The position numbers and the translations under genes were made by a program. From contig CAKQDL010000035.1 in the NCBI GenBank assembly GCA_934229395.1, forward strand, positions 1 through 19,100: a stretch of 19,100 nt of DNA, given 5' to 3'. The notes under the pieces were generated by a model. The model was not told where the DNA came from, did not search any database, and worked only from the letters and a program-made list of their open reading frames with translations. The stretch is from an uncultured Peptococcaceae bacterium. Its GTDB lineage: Bacteria > Bacillota > Peptococcia > Peptococcales > Peptococcaceae. Shown piece after piece: positions 7,398 to 13,649 of the stretch (positions are counted from its first letter, which is position 1; each line of letters opens with the position of its first letter).

Positions 7398-7829
7398 TGA
7401 CACGGCAACTGCCTGTCAGGATTGGTTACGAGTACCCGGCTGAGCCGAGGATGCATCAAGTCCCATGTCTGCACCGTCAAGGTGTTGGCATGGGGCTTTT
7501 TGCATATCGGGGGTCTGTACACCTCTATCAAGGTGTAACACACTAGACTTTGTACCAAAGTCGTGTGCCAAGGGGTGCTGCGCCCCTTGGAATCCCTGCT
7601 CACATCGCCTGTGGGCGATGTGGATTCGCCGCAAAGAAGGCTACACAAAAGGCGTGCCCGGCTGTCTGCGGCGAGGAGAAGGCACTTCTGCGGAAGTGTA
7701 ATAACCCACTATGACACTTTCATCCCTGCGGTCTGCAAAGTGTAGTGGGCTCTCCGAGGGGGATACGGCTGTATAGGGTGTGTTTTGGGCAAACCGTACG
7801 TGCGTACGAGATATTAGTACGCACGTACG
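7398..7829. other. Dense array of hairpins, possible oriT or structured RNA
   Basis: About ten inverted repeats follow one another: TGACA-c-GGCA/TGCC-TGTCA (7398-7418); CGGCT/AGCCG (7437-7447); CCCATG/CATGGG enclosing CACC/GGTG, then CTTTTT (7462-7500); TACACCT/AGGTGTA (7518-7537); CACAC-ta-GACTTTG/CAAAGTC-GTGTG (7539-7567); CCAAGGGG/CCCCTTGG (7568-7590); CACATCGCC/GGCGATGTG (7601-7622); TCGCCGCA/TGCGGCGA (7626-7674); CACTTC/GAAGTG (7683-7698); CCCACTA-tga-CACTTT/AAAGTG-TAGTGGG (7705-7749); and a 13-bp pair at 7795-7829. Open frames across it lack ribosome sites and give low-complexity products. An origin of transfer with its leading region, or a large structured RNA, would both explain this. 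Confidence 0.55.
7795..7829. repeat. Perfect 13-bp inverted repeat with 9-base loop
   Basis: CGTACGTGCGTAC (7795-7807) and GTACGCACGTACG (7817-7829) are perfectly complementary around the loop GAGATATTA. No T run follows, so it is not a terminator. It lies 56-90 bases upstream of the dehydrogenase -10 and could be a regulator or relaxase binding site. Confidence 0.8.
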
Positions 7830-7881
7830 CAGTAAAACGACCCAATTCTCCTATATAGGGGTGTTCTTTCATGGGAGAGTA

Positions 7882-7890
7882 TGGTATACT
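7882..7890 (+). promoter_or_regulatory. Extended -10 promoter of the dehydrogenase gene
   Basis: TGGTATACT (7882-7890) is an extended -10 (TGn plus TATACT). The -35 position is poor (TGTTCT at 7862-7867, 17 bases away), which fits the extended -10 type. It is about 38 bases upstream of the start codon. Confidence 0.6.
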
Positions 7891-7928
7891 CGGCTTAACA
7901 AATCGAGATTTAAGGAGGAGAGGTTTCT

Positions 7929-8864
7929 TTGAAAGTTGTCATTTGCGGGGAGTTCCCGAAAAAAGCAGAAGAGAATATTTTCCATTCCTTCCCACTATCA
8001 TGGGAAGTCCATATTGTTCCACCCTCTGGTCTTGCCAGTGAACTGTCTAACGCAGACATTCTGATTCCAGAACATGTTGAGATCAACGCTGATCTTCTCA
8101 GTAAGGCTCCGAAATTAAAGCTGGTGCAGACCGGAGCAGGCTATGATAACGTGGACTTGAAAGCATGTACAGAATTTGGCGTTCAGGCCTGTAATGCGGC
8201 GGGGGTGAACGCGTATGCTGTTGCTGAGCATGTGATGGCTCTTATCCTTTCCTGGTATAAGAACATTCCTTATCTGGACCACTTCTTAAAAGATCGTGGT
8301 GAAGCAGATCAACTGGATTACACAGGTGCAGAGCTGTATGGGAAAACAATCGGAATCATCGGTCTTGGACATGTCGGAAGAATCGTCGCGGAGTATTGTA
8401 ACGCGTTCCATATGACGGTACTGGGATACAGTTACAAGTTAATTGAGATGTGTAGTGTTGAACAGGTGGATCTGGACACTCTTTTCAGAGACAGTGACAT
8501 CATCAGTCTGCATGTCCCACTTAAGGACAGCACGCGCCACCTGATTAATGCCGAGACTTTTTCGAAAATGAAACCGGACGCCCTCCTCATCAACACATCA
8601 CGCGGTGGAATCGTTGATGAAGCTGCGCTGATCACAGCACTTGAAAATAAAGATATCAGTGGTGCATGTTTGGACGTCTTTGAAACAGAGCCGTTAAAGC
8701 CGGACAGTCCCCTTCGTGACTTGAAGAATGTGCTCCTCACACCGCATACTGCCGGGCTTCCTGACGGGATAAAATACCACAAGAAGCGCTACGCATTTTT
8801 TTTAAGGAATATAGAAAAAGTCATGCGTCATGAGACGCCGGAGTGCTGCCTCAATACTGTTTGA
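7929..8864 (+). CDS. D-isomer-specific 2-hydroxyacid dehydrogenase
   Basis: A 311-residue NAD(P)-dependent enzyme that would interconvert a 2-keto acid and the matching D-2-hydroxy acid in the cytoplasm. The nucleotide-binding loop is GLGHVG (145-150). The catalytic set is complete: Arg225 in NTSRGG, Glu254 in DVFETEP and His273 in LTPHTAG. The length equals that of small phosphoglycerate-dehydrogenase-like members without an ACT domain, so it is intact. The exact substrate (glyoxylate, hydroxypyruvate, phosphoglycerate, lactate) cannot be told. It does not resemble VanH closely. The start is a TTG at 7929 after a strong AAGGAGGAGAGG site (7912-7923). Its codon choice looks less biased to GCC/CTC-type codons than the neighbours, and it stands alone among structured flanks, so it is probably cargo of a transferred element. 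Confidence 0.9.
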   Translation: MKVVICGEFPKKAEENIFHSFPLSWEVHIVPPSGLASELSNADILIPEHVEINADLLSKAPKLKLVQTGAGYDNVDLKACTEFGVQACNAAGVNAYAVAEHVMALILSWYKNIPYLDHFLKDRGEADQLDYTGAELYGKTIGIIGLGHVGRIVAEYCNAFHMTVLGYSYKLIEMCSVEQVDLDTLFRDSDIISLHVPLKDSTRHLINAETFSKMKPDALLINTSRGGIVDEAALITALENKDISGACLDVFETEPLKPDSPLRDLKNVLLTPHTAGLPDGIKYHKKRYAFFLRNIEKVMRHETPECCLNTV

Positions 8865-9040
8865 TAAATTCCAGTTTGTCGCACGCGTTCCTAGCAGGGT
8901 TTGGGGCAGGCACGCCCCAACAAGAGCACTTCGGAAACTCGCAAGAGTTGAAGAAGTGAAGTCCCAGATGGGCCACAAATTTTCAAGAATTGAAAATTTG
9001 TGGCCACGGGACGATTCTTGCTCTTATGGATAACAGAAAA
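8865..9040. other. Structured non-coding right flank of the island
   Basis: No gene is supported. Hairpins include TTGGGGC/GCCCCAA (8901-8907 with 8914-8920), and CACTTC/GAAGTG (8927-8932 with 8953-8958) enclosing AACTC/GAGTT (8936-8940 with 8945-8949). A larger palindrome at 8961-9012 is listed separately. The style matches the left flank at 7398-7829. Confidence 0.5.
8961..9012. repeat. Perfect 16-bp hairpin with extended outer stem
   Basis: GGCCACAAATTTTCAA (8971-8986) pairs perfectly with 8990-9005 around a GAA loop. An outer pair GTCCC (8961-8965) and GGGAC (9008-9012) extends it across a small internal loop. No T tract follows, so termination is not the obvious role. Confidence 0.8.
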
Positions 9041-9041
9041 G

Positions 9042-9082
9042 CCAGAACTGTATCGCTGATTCAGCCAACAGTTCTGGTTTTT
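9042..9082. terminator. Two-way terminator between dehydrogenase and ABC permease
   Basis: CCAGAACTGT (9042-9051) and ACAGTTCTGG (9068-9077) form a 10-bp stem. On the plus strand TTTTT follows (9078-9082). On the minus strand a short CTTTTC follows. A small GCTG/CAGC stem sits in the loop. It can end transcription of the dehydrogenase from the left and of the ABC operon from the right. Confidence 0.75.
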
Positions 9083-9140
9083 CTTGTCATCCGGTCAAAA
9101 TACTGTTTTATGGAGCCCTTGCCTTGCGCGTCCTCTCTCT

Positions 9141-11351
9141 TTATGCGTTTGTTACGGCTTCGGCCGGAAGCTCGGCCGAGGTGGTGTAGTAGAAGGTGAT
9201 TGGATAGCTTTCATCCTCTGTTGCATTTTTTAAGGTGAGTGTGACGCCTAGGGCTCTGTTCACATCCATACCGTTTTTATCGGCACGGTTTGCCTCAACG
9301 AGGTCACCCTGGGCCACGGCTTGGGCAAAATCTTCTAGGCTCATATCGGCGAGCTTTTCGCTGCCGTTATCGCCAAGGCGCACGAGTGTGGCATCGTAAG
9401 CGCGGCAAGCGGCGGCCACCGTTTCGGCTTCGCCTGGCATAAAGCCTTCGGTGCGCCACGCATCTAGTAGGGCTGCGCTCTTCTTGTCGCCTTCGTAGAT
9501 TGGCAAATACATGCCGCCATTGTAGGTGTAGTAGCCGTTTTGATCCAAGCTGCTGTAAGAGAAGGTTGCATAGCCAACAATCTTGCCTTGAAGGGTTTGG
9601 CCATCGCGCTTTGGAATGTCGCTTTGCACGGCTTCAAGGAGAGCTTTGGCGCGTGCCTTGCCATCTTCTACATTCGCCACCGCTGATACATCATCCACGT
9701 TATCGTTTACGTTATCGACCAAATAAATGTCATCGCTGCCAACATTTTCGTAAATGCTGTTGGAAGACACCGTGCATTCATCCAAGTTCTTGAAATCTAG
9801 ATTCATAAGGGTGGAATACTGCATTTGCTGGTAGTTGGTATCATCCACGAGCGGCGCCAAGATGTCTCTGGCGTCTTCGCTGGTGAGGCAGAAATAGCGG
9901 GTGCTCACGCCCAGAGCTGTCTTGTAGGTAAAGTAGAGAGCTTCGTAGGACATTTCGTCTGTGGCGTTTTCTAGGCTTTTATCCGTGTAGCTGCCATCAT
10001 AATCGCTATCGTGCGGTGATACCACGGCCTTTTCTTGGGCCTTTGTCATGGCGGTCATGATTTTTTCGATGGTTTCAGGATTCTTTGCAGCGTCTAGGCT
10101 AAGGTCGGCTGTAAAGGTATTGTCCATGCCATACACGGTGGCTGCACGCACACTGCTCGCCTTTGGTACTTGCTTGTCGAGGTCAATCAGACCAGCGTTT
10201 ACACCGAAGAAGAGGGCCACAGTGGTCACAACAGCCACAAGGATACTGAAATAATTTTTGCGTAAGGTCGCGCTGCCCTGAGCATAAATAAGCTCGGCCA
10301 CAACGTGCACCACAAGAGCCCCTATAAGCACACCGCAGACAAAGCCAAGCATGGCACCAATGCCGCTTCCGCCAAACATTTGGTCAAAAGTAATGCCACC
10401 AAGGGCACCAGCTAGAGCTGCATAAAAGCCTTTTATCACACTGCCCACCTTGGCATAGACCAGGGTATCGCCGGCCTTTTCAACGGCGCGGTTGCGGTAC
10501 AAAAGGAAGGCGAGGAAAAAGACAGCGGCAAGAAGCACCAGATAGGCCACCGTTGTGCCCATTGGCCACAGCAAATCCTTCGCGCTCAAGAGGCTTGCAA
10601 TGTCGCCGTCGTAGGTCACAGGATTCACATTACTAAGCTTGCCTGTAAGCTCGCTCATTTTGTCAAAGGCAGGGCGCGCAATGTTCGCACTCACAAGGTT
10701 ATGGGTCACAGCCATTTGGGTGTAGGTGTTGCCAGTAAAAATCAAGGCAAGGTAACCTGCAAAAGCTGGGATGGAAACATTAAAAACCAAGGTCATCAGC
10801 ACATGGCCAAGGGTGTTGGCAGTGAGCTGACCAGCGAGGAGGGTCACACCAAGGCTCATGAGAAAAACGAGCATAATGTACACAAAATGTAAGGCTCCTG
10901 CTGCCAAAAGGGTGGTTGTAATGCCTAGGCCAGCAGCGCTCATAGCGCCTGCCACAGTGTTTGACACCACCACAATAAGTAAGAGCACGGCCTGCACCGA
11001 GGTCAGCGCCACCACGCGACTGCCCAAAAGGCCTTCACGGGTCATTGGCAGGCTATGGTAAAAATAGCTTTGGCTTGGCACGTTTTGATAATGGGTGGCA
11101 TAGAAGCCGCCTAAAATACCTAAGGCAACGGCGAAAATATAAAAGCTTATAAAGCTATTGACAAAGAAGAAGCGACCAACAAAGAGCTCCTGCACGCTTG
11201 GCGAGATGCGTAAAGACAGGACTGTCATCAGTTGGAACACAGGACCTACAATGATATAGAGCATGGCCCACAAAAGAATAAAGCTACGCAAGCGTCTGAG
11301 CTCTACGCCCACAGCCTTACCTAGGCTAGCGTACGATTTCTTCGACGTCAT
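9141..11351 (-). CDS. ABC transporter permease with large C-terminal domain
   Basis: A 736-residue membrane protein, last gene of a GntR-ATPase-permease operon. About nine membrane helices lie in residues 20-390, in blocks near 22-45, 62-85, 112-138, 148-172, 182-208, 262-286, 308-325, 330-355 and 368-390. A soluble domain of about 345 residues follows, probably outside the cell. This layout matches YtrC/YtrD-related permeases seen in Firmicutes with an extra C-terminal domain. The ATG at 11351 is preferred over a TTG at 11357; either way it overlaps the end of the ATPase gene by about 26-32 bases, so the two are co-translated. The GGGGGTG before it is a modest ribosome site. The substrate is unknown; YtrBC-type systems are tied to cell-wall antibiotic stress. 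Confidence 0.85.
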   Translation of the reverse strand: MTSKKSYASLGKAVGVELRRLRSFILLWAMLYIIVGPVFQLMTVLSLRISPSVQELFVGRFFFVNSFISFYIFAVALGILGGFYATHYQNVPSQSYFYHSLPMTREGLLGSRVVALTSVQAVLLLIVVVSNTVAGAMSAAGLGITTTLLAAGALHFVYIMLVFLMSLGVTLLAGQLTANTLGHVLMTLVFNVSIPAFAGYLALIFTGNTYTQMAVTHNLVSANIARPAFDKMSELTGKLSNVNPVTYDGDIASLLSAKDLLWPMGTTVAYLVLLAAVFFLAFLLYRNRAVEKAGDTLVYAKVGSVIKGFYAALAGALGGITFDQMFGGSGIGAMLGFVCGVLIGALVVHVVAELIYAQGSATLRKNYFSILVAVVTTVALFFGVNAGLIDLDKQVPKASSVRAATVYGMDNTFTADLSLDAAKNPETIEKIMTAMTKAQEKAVVSPHDSDYDGSYTDKSLENATDEMSYEALYFTYKTALGVSTRYFCLTSEDARDILAPLVDDTNYQQMQYSTLMNLDFKNLDECTVSSNSIYENVGSDDIYLVDNVNDNVDDVSAVANVEDGKARAKALLEAVQSDIPKRDGQTLQGKIVGYATFSYSSLDQNGYYTYNGGMYLPIYEGDKKSAALLDAWRTEGFMPGEAETVAAACRAYDATLVRLGDNGSEKLADMSLEDFAQAVAQGDLVEANRADKNGMDVNRALGVTLTLKNATEDESYPITFYYTTSAELPAEAVTNA

Positions 11352-12225
11352 AACCAAGCACCCCCATTTCTGTAATAAAAATTTCTTCTAGTGTCAGCGG
11401 CAAGGCTTCTGCATAGAGCGGATGCATACGGTCAACCTTGTCCATAATGTTTTCTCTTTGGCCGCGCACAATCATAGAAATCATGCGGCCACGTTGTTCA
11501 AAAGCGATTGGTGAAAGCTCTGCAAAATCCTCTTCGCGCTTGAGCATCTTAAAGGCCAGCTGCAATTTAAAGATGTTGCTCTCAAGGTCTTCGATGCTGC
11601 GTTGGAGCACAAGCTTGCCACTGTGCAAAAGGCCGATGTGATCGCAAATATCCTCGAGCTCACGCAAGTTGTGGCTGGCAATAATGATGGTGGCACCGTG
11701 GTCTAAGACCATTTCTGAAAAAAGTGCCTTAATGGCGCGGCGTTTGACTGGATCGAGGCCGTCAAAGGTTTCGTCACAAAGCATCACGCTTGGCTTGGCT
11801 GCCATGCCCAAAATAAGCTGGGCCTGACGCGTCATCCCCTTGGAAAAAGATTTGAACTTGGCCTTGGTATCTAGCCCAAAGCGCTTGGCCATGTCCAGCG
11901 CCATCTTTGTGTCGTAGTCTGGATAAAACTGGCTGTACAAAAAAGCCATCTCTTCAATGGATGCAGAACGGTCGGTGTATTGATCATCAGAAATATACAC
12001 CATGCGTTCCTTGGTGGCTGGTTGTTCAAAAACCACCTCACCGTCTAGGCGAACCTTGCCTGTGTCTGGTCTATACACGCCAGCAATCATGCGCAAAAGC
12101 GTCGATTTGCCGGAGCCATTGCTCCCAACCAGGCCATAAATGCTGCCAGCATCAATGGTTGTGCTCACGCCCTTGATGCCGTAATGGTTTTCAAAGCGCT
12201 TGCTTACATTTTCAATGGAAATCAT
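11326..12225 (-). CDS. ABC transporter ATP-binding protein, YtrB-like
   Basis: A 299-residue ATPase that would power the permease encoded next. It shows Walker A GSNGSGKST (34-42), a signature loop read as FSKGM (127-131) instead of the usual LSGGQ, Walker B ending in DE (151-152), a D-loop GLDP and switch His185. The changed signature is common in YtrB/EcsA-type ATPases and does not imply loss of activity. The final 90 residues or so form an extra domain that probably contacts the permease. Its ATG overlaps the stop of the GntR gene in an ATGA arrangement, so translation is coupled. Only one ATPase gene is present, so it should work as a homodimer. Confidence 0.92.
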   Translation of the reverse strand: MISIENVSKRFENHYGIKGVSTTIDAGSIYGLVGSNGSGKSTLLRMIAGVYRPDTGKVRLDGEVVFEQPATKERMVYISDDQYTDRSASIEEMAFLYSQFYPDYDTKMALDMAKRFGLDTKAKFKSFSKGMTRQAQLILGMAAKPSVMLCDETFDGLDPVKRRAIKALFSEMVLDHGATIIIASHNLRELEDICDHIGLLHSGKLVLQRSIEDLESNIFKLQLAFKMLKREEDFAELSPIAFEQRGRMISMIVRGQRENIMDKVDRMHPLYAEALPLTLEEIFITEMGVLGYDVEEIVR

Positions 12226-12611
12226 CGTTTTCCGCTCCCTTTATTGCAAGTGTCATAGGTTGTTATGACGCAGTCCATAATTTTTTCTAAGGCCACCTGA
12301 CGTTTGGCCAGATCCTCTACAGCCGCCTCTAGCCGCGTAAAGGCCTCTGGTCTTATTGTTTCGCCCAAATCCTCGGCATCCATTGCGGCAAAGCTGCCGC
12401 GGCCTGGCTGCGAATAGGTGAGCCCGCGTTCTTCCAAAAGCGCATAGGCGCGCTGGATGGTGTTTGGATTCACTGCCAGCTCCTTGGCCACCTGGCGCAC
12501 GCTCGGGAGTTTTTCGTCTTTTTGAAGCGCTCCTGAGGCAATGGCCAACTCTACGCTTTCAACAATTTGCTCGTAAATGGGCTTGGCGCTTCGCTGATTG
12601 ATATGAAACAT
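12222..12611 (-). CDS. GntR-family regulator, YtrA-like
   Basis: A 129-residue short GntR regulator. Residues 1-75 form the winged helix-turn-helix, with PIYEQI at the start, KLPSVRQVAKELAVNPNTIQRAY as the DNA-reading core (about 39-61) and GRGSF in the wing. The 50-residue tail is helical and would dimerise; it is too short for a ligand domain, as in the YtrA subgroup. The ATG follows AGGAGGAGG (about 12621-12629). It heads the operon with the ABC ATPase and permease and should repress it, sensing cell-envelope stress or an antibiotic by a mechanism not visible here. The promoter carries clear repeats of its likely operator, so it probably controls itself. Confidence 0.92.
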   Translation of the reverse strand: MFHINQRSAKPIYEQIVESVELAIASGALQKDEKLPSVRQVAKELAVNPNTIQRAYALLEERGLTYSQPGRGSFAAMDAEDLGETIRPEAFTRLEAAVEDLAKRQVALEKIMDCVITTYDTCNKGSGKR

Positions 12612-12646
12612 ACCGACGCCTCCTCCTGTTCTAACTGTATTAAACT

Positions 12647-12699
12647 AGTTCATACACTTATGATACAGTTCATACAGTTTTCTGTCAAGTGTATGAACT
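12647..12699 (-). promoter_or_regulatory. Promoter of the GntR-ABC operon with overlapping operators
   Basis: On the minus strand a perfect TTGACA (complement of 12683-12688) and TATCAT (complement of 12660-12665) are 17 bases apart. Laid over them are AGTTCATACACTT (12647-12659), its perfect inverted copy AAGTGTATGAACT (12687-12699), and a third partial copy AGTTCATACA (12667-12676), spaced 20 bases from the first. One copy touches the -35, one fills the spacer, and one lies just past the -10. Binding of the GntR protein there would block RNA polymerase. Confidence 0.85.
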
Positions 12700-12734
12700 G
12701 TATTGTTTCAATTTTTTCGCACCGATTTCTGCGC

Positions 12735-12778
12735 AAAAAAACAAAACCCGTAAGCGCCATCACACGCTTACGGGTTTT
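12735..12778 (-). terminator. Intrinsic terminator of the Dabb-domain gene
   Basis: AAAACCCGTAAGCG (12743-12756) and CGCTTACGGGTTTT (12765-12778) form a perfect 14-bp stem with an 8-base loop. On the minus strand it ends in TTTTGTTTTTTT. It lies 19 bases after the stop of the leftward gene at 12798. Confidence 0.92.
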
Positions 12779-12797
12779 ATTTTCATTTTCGGCACCA

Positions 12798-13085
12798 TTA
12801 ATTGTGGTCGAAGGATATTTGCTGCTCGACGATATCGCCGTAGCTTTCTTGCAAAGATATATGCTCTTCGCTCTCTAAATAGAGCTTGAGATCTTCGAGT
12901 CCACGCATTTCAAGTGTAATCATCAAATCCATATTGCCATCTCGGCTTACAATATTTCTGTAGAGTTGAGGATTATTCATGCCATCGTACTGCTTTGCTA
13001 ATTGTTCAAATTTGTCGGCAAACACATTGATGACCTCTTCGGTCAAGGTGTTTTCCTTAAATCTGAGTAACAGGTAATGGACCAT
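12798..13085 (-). CDS. Dabb-domain (stress-responsive A/B barrel) protein
   Basis: A 95-residue protein matching the Dabb family, small ferredoxin-like alpha/beta barrels that form dimers. It starts MVHYLLLRFKE, the usual first strand of the family, has a central ITLEMRGLEDLKLYLESEEH segment and ends in a strand (VEQQISFDHN). The family has mixed roles, including stress proteins and small enzymes, so its job here is unknown; it is probably a cytoplasmic dimer. The ATG follows AGGAGGG (13092-13098). It is a single-gene unit with its own promoter and a strong terminator. Confidence 0.82.
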   Translation of the reverse strand: MVHYLLLRFKENTLTEEVINVFADKFEQLAKQYDGMNNPQLYRNIVSRDGNMDLMITLEMRGLEDLKLYLESEEHISLQESYGDIVEQQISFDHN

Positions 13086-13112
13086 CGGTCTCCCTCCTTT
13101 AGTCTCTTGCGT

Positions 13113-13142
13113 ATTATATCACAAAGTCTAAGAAGGATGCAA
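13113..13142 (-). promoter_or_regulatory. Promoter of the Dabb-domain gene
   Basis: On the minus strand TTGCAT (complement of 13137-13142) and TATAAT (complement of 13113-13118) are 18 bases apart. The same -35 and -10 hexamers serve the 70-residue protein gene at 7173-7201. Confidence 0.75.
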
Positions 13143-13234
13143 ACGCATTTTCTCTCAAAAAATAGCATTTGAAACTTATCGTTCGCCATTTACATATAAA
13201 AGAAACAAAAAAAAGACAAGCTCAGGCGCAAAAA

Positions 13235-13540
13235 CTATTTTTTGTCGTTGAAACCATCGTCTTCGTGCTTTTGCTCCATGATTTTTTCCATCTCGCCTGG
13301 CACCAAAATACCTTCGCCGCTTTTGAAAAAGGCCACGCGTTCTTCTGGTGTCATCTTATCTAGGCGGCGCTGTCTTTCGTAGTAGCGCAAAAAGTACACG
13401 CCCATCCCTACAAATATAATTGCAAAAATCAAGGCCAAGAGGCTCTTGGAACTTACAAATAGCATCATCGTAATCACTGCCATGGTAAAGTCAATGATGG
13501 CCGTAACGAGGTTGATGGTTTTGCTCATTTTTCCTGCCAT
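13235..13540 (-). CDS. Small two-helix membrane protein, unknown function
   Basis: A 101-residue protein I do not recognise. Two hydrophobic helices at about residues 10-30 and 33-53 are joined by a very short turn (SSK). They are followed by a basic stretch (RYYERQRRLDK) that should keep the charged C-terminal half inside the cell. That tail is rich in Glu, Lys and Asp. The first ATG follows GGAG by about 8 bases. A second ATG four codons later, after AGGA, is also possible. It is divergent from the M18 aminopeptidase, with which it shares an overlapping promoter region. Coding is supported by its promoter and ribosome site. A weak T8 tract (complement of 13207-13214) lies downstream without a clear stem. 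Confidence 0.7.
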   Translation of the reverse strand: MAGKMSKTINLVTAIIDFTMAVITMMLFVSSKSLLALIFAIIFVGMGVYFLRYYERQRRLDKMTPEERVAFFKSGEGILVPGEMEKIMEQKHEDDGFNDKK

Positions 13541-13557
13541 TTCTTTCTCTCCATTTC

Positions 13558-13587
13558 TTGGACCAAGGTCCTTATTCGTGCTATACT
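13558..13587 (+). promoter_or_regulatory. Promoter of the M18 aminopeptidase gene
   Basis: TTGGAC (13558-13563) and TATACT (13582-13587) are 18 bases apart, and TGC just before the -10 makes it an extended -10. Its expected start point lies within the -10 of the divergent promoter. Confidence 0.7.
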
Positions 13588-13588
13588 C

Positions 13589-13617
13589 ATTTTAGCATAA
13601 AGGCGCCCCACTGTCAT
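13589..13617 (-). promoter_or_regulatory. Promoter of the small membrane protein gene
   Basis: On the minus strand ATGACA (complement of 13612-13617) and TAAAAT (complement of 13589-13594) are 17 bases apart, with TGC before the -10. It is one base from the -10 of the rightward promoter, so polymerase should not be able to occupy both at once. Confidence 0.6.
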
Positions 13618-13649
13618 GCAAAGACGGCGCCCCCGAAAGGAGATCAACA

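Larger units (their letters stand above)
7351..9134. mobile_element. Putative inserted island carrying one dehydrogenase gene
   Basis: A segment of about 1.78 kb bounded by a perfect 10-bp inverted repeat, AGGACGCGCA at 7351-7360 and TGCGCGTCCT at 9125-9134. Inside are a structured GC-richer non-coding left part, one intact dehydrogenase gene with its own promoter, and a structured right part ending in a terminator. Both flanks carry hairpins with CACTTC/GAAGTG arms (7683-7698 and 8927-8958). The flanks resemble non-coding DNA I associate with Tn1549-type Firmicutes conjugative elements, but this is recollection only. No transposase is present and no target-site duplication is visible next to the inverted repeats. 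It is either a non-autonomous element, a relic, or coincidence. Confidence 0.4.

Noticed and set aside
7465..7701. Cys- and Arg-rich open frames on both strands of the structured region.
   Set aside because: None has a ribosome site; the products follow the hairpin repeats and look like translated non-coding DNA.
7351..7829. A group II intron as the source of the hairpins.
   Set aside because: No domain V hairpin, typical 5' end or reverse transcriptase gene was found.
7929..8864. The idea that the dehydrogenase is VanH of a vancomycin-resistance cluster.
   Set aside because: The sequence does not resemble VanH, and no ligase or VanX gene is next to it.
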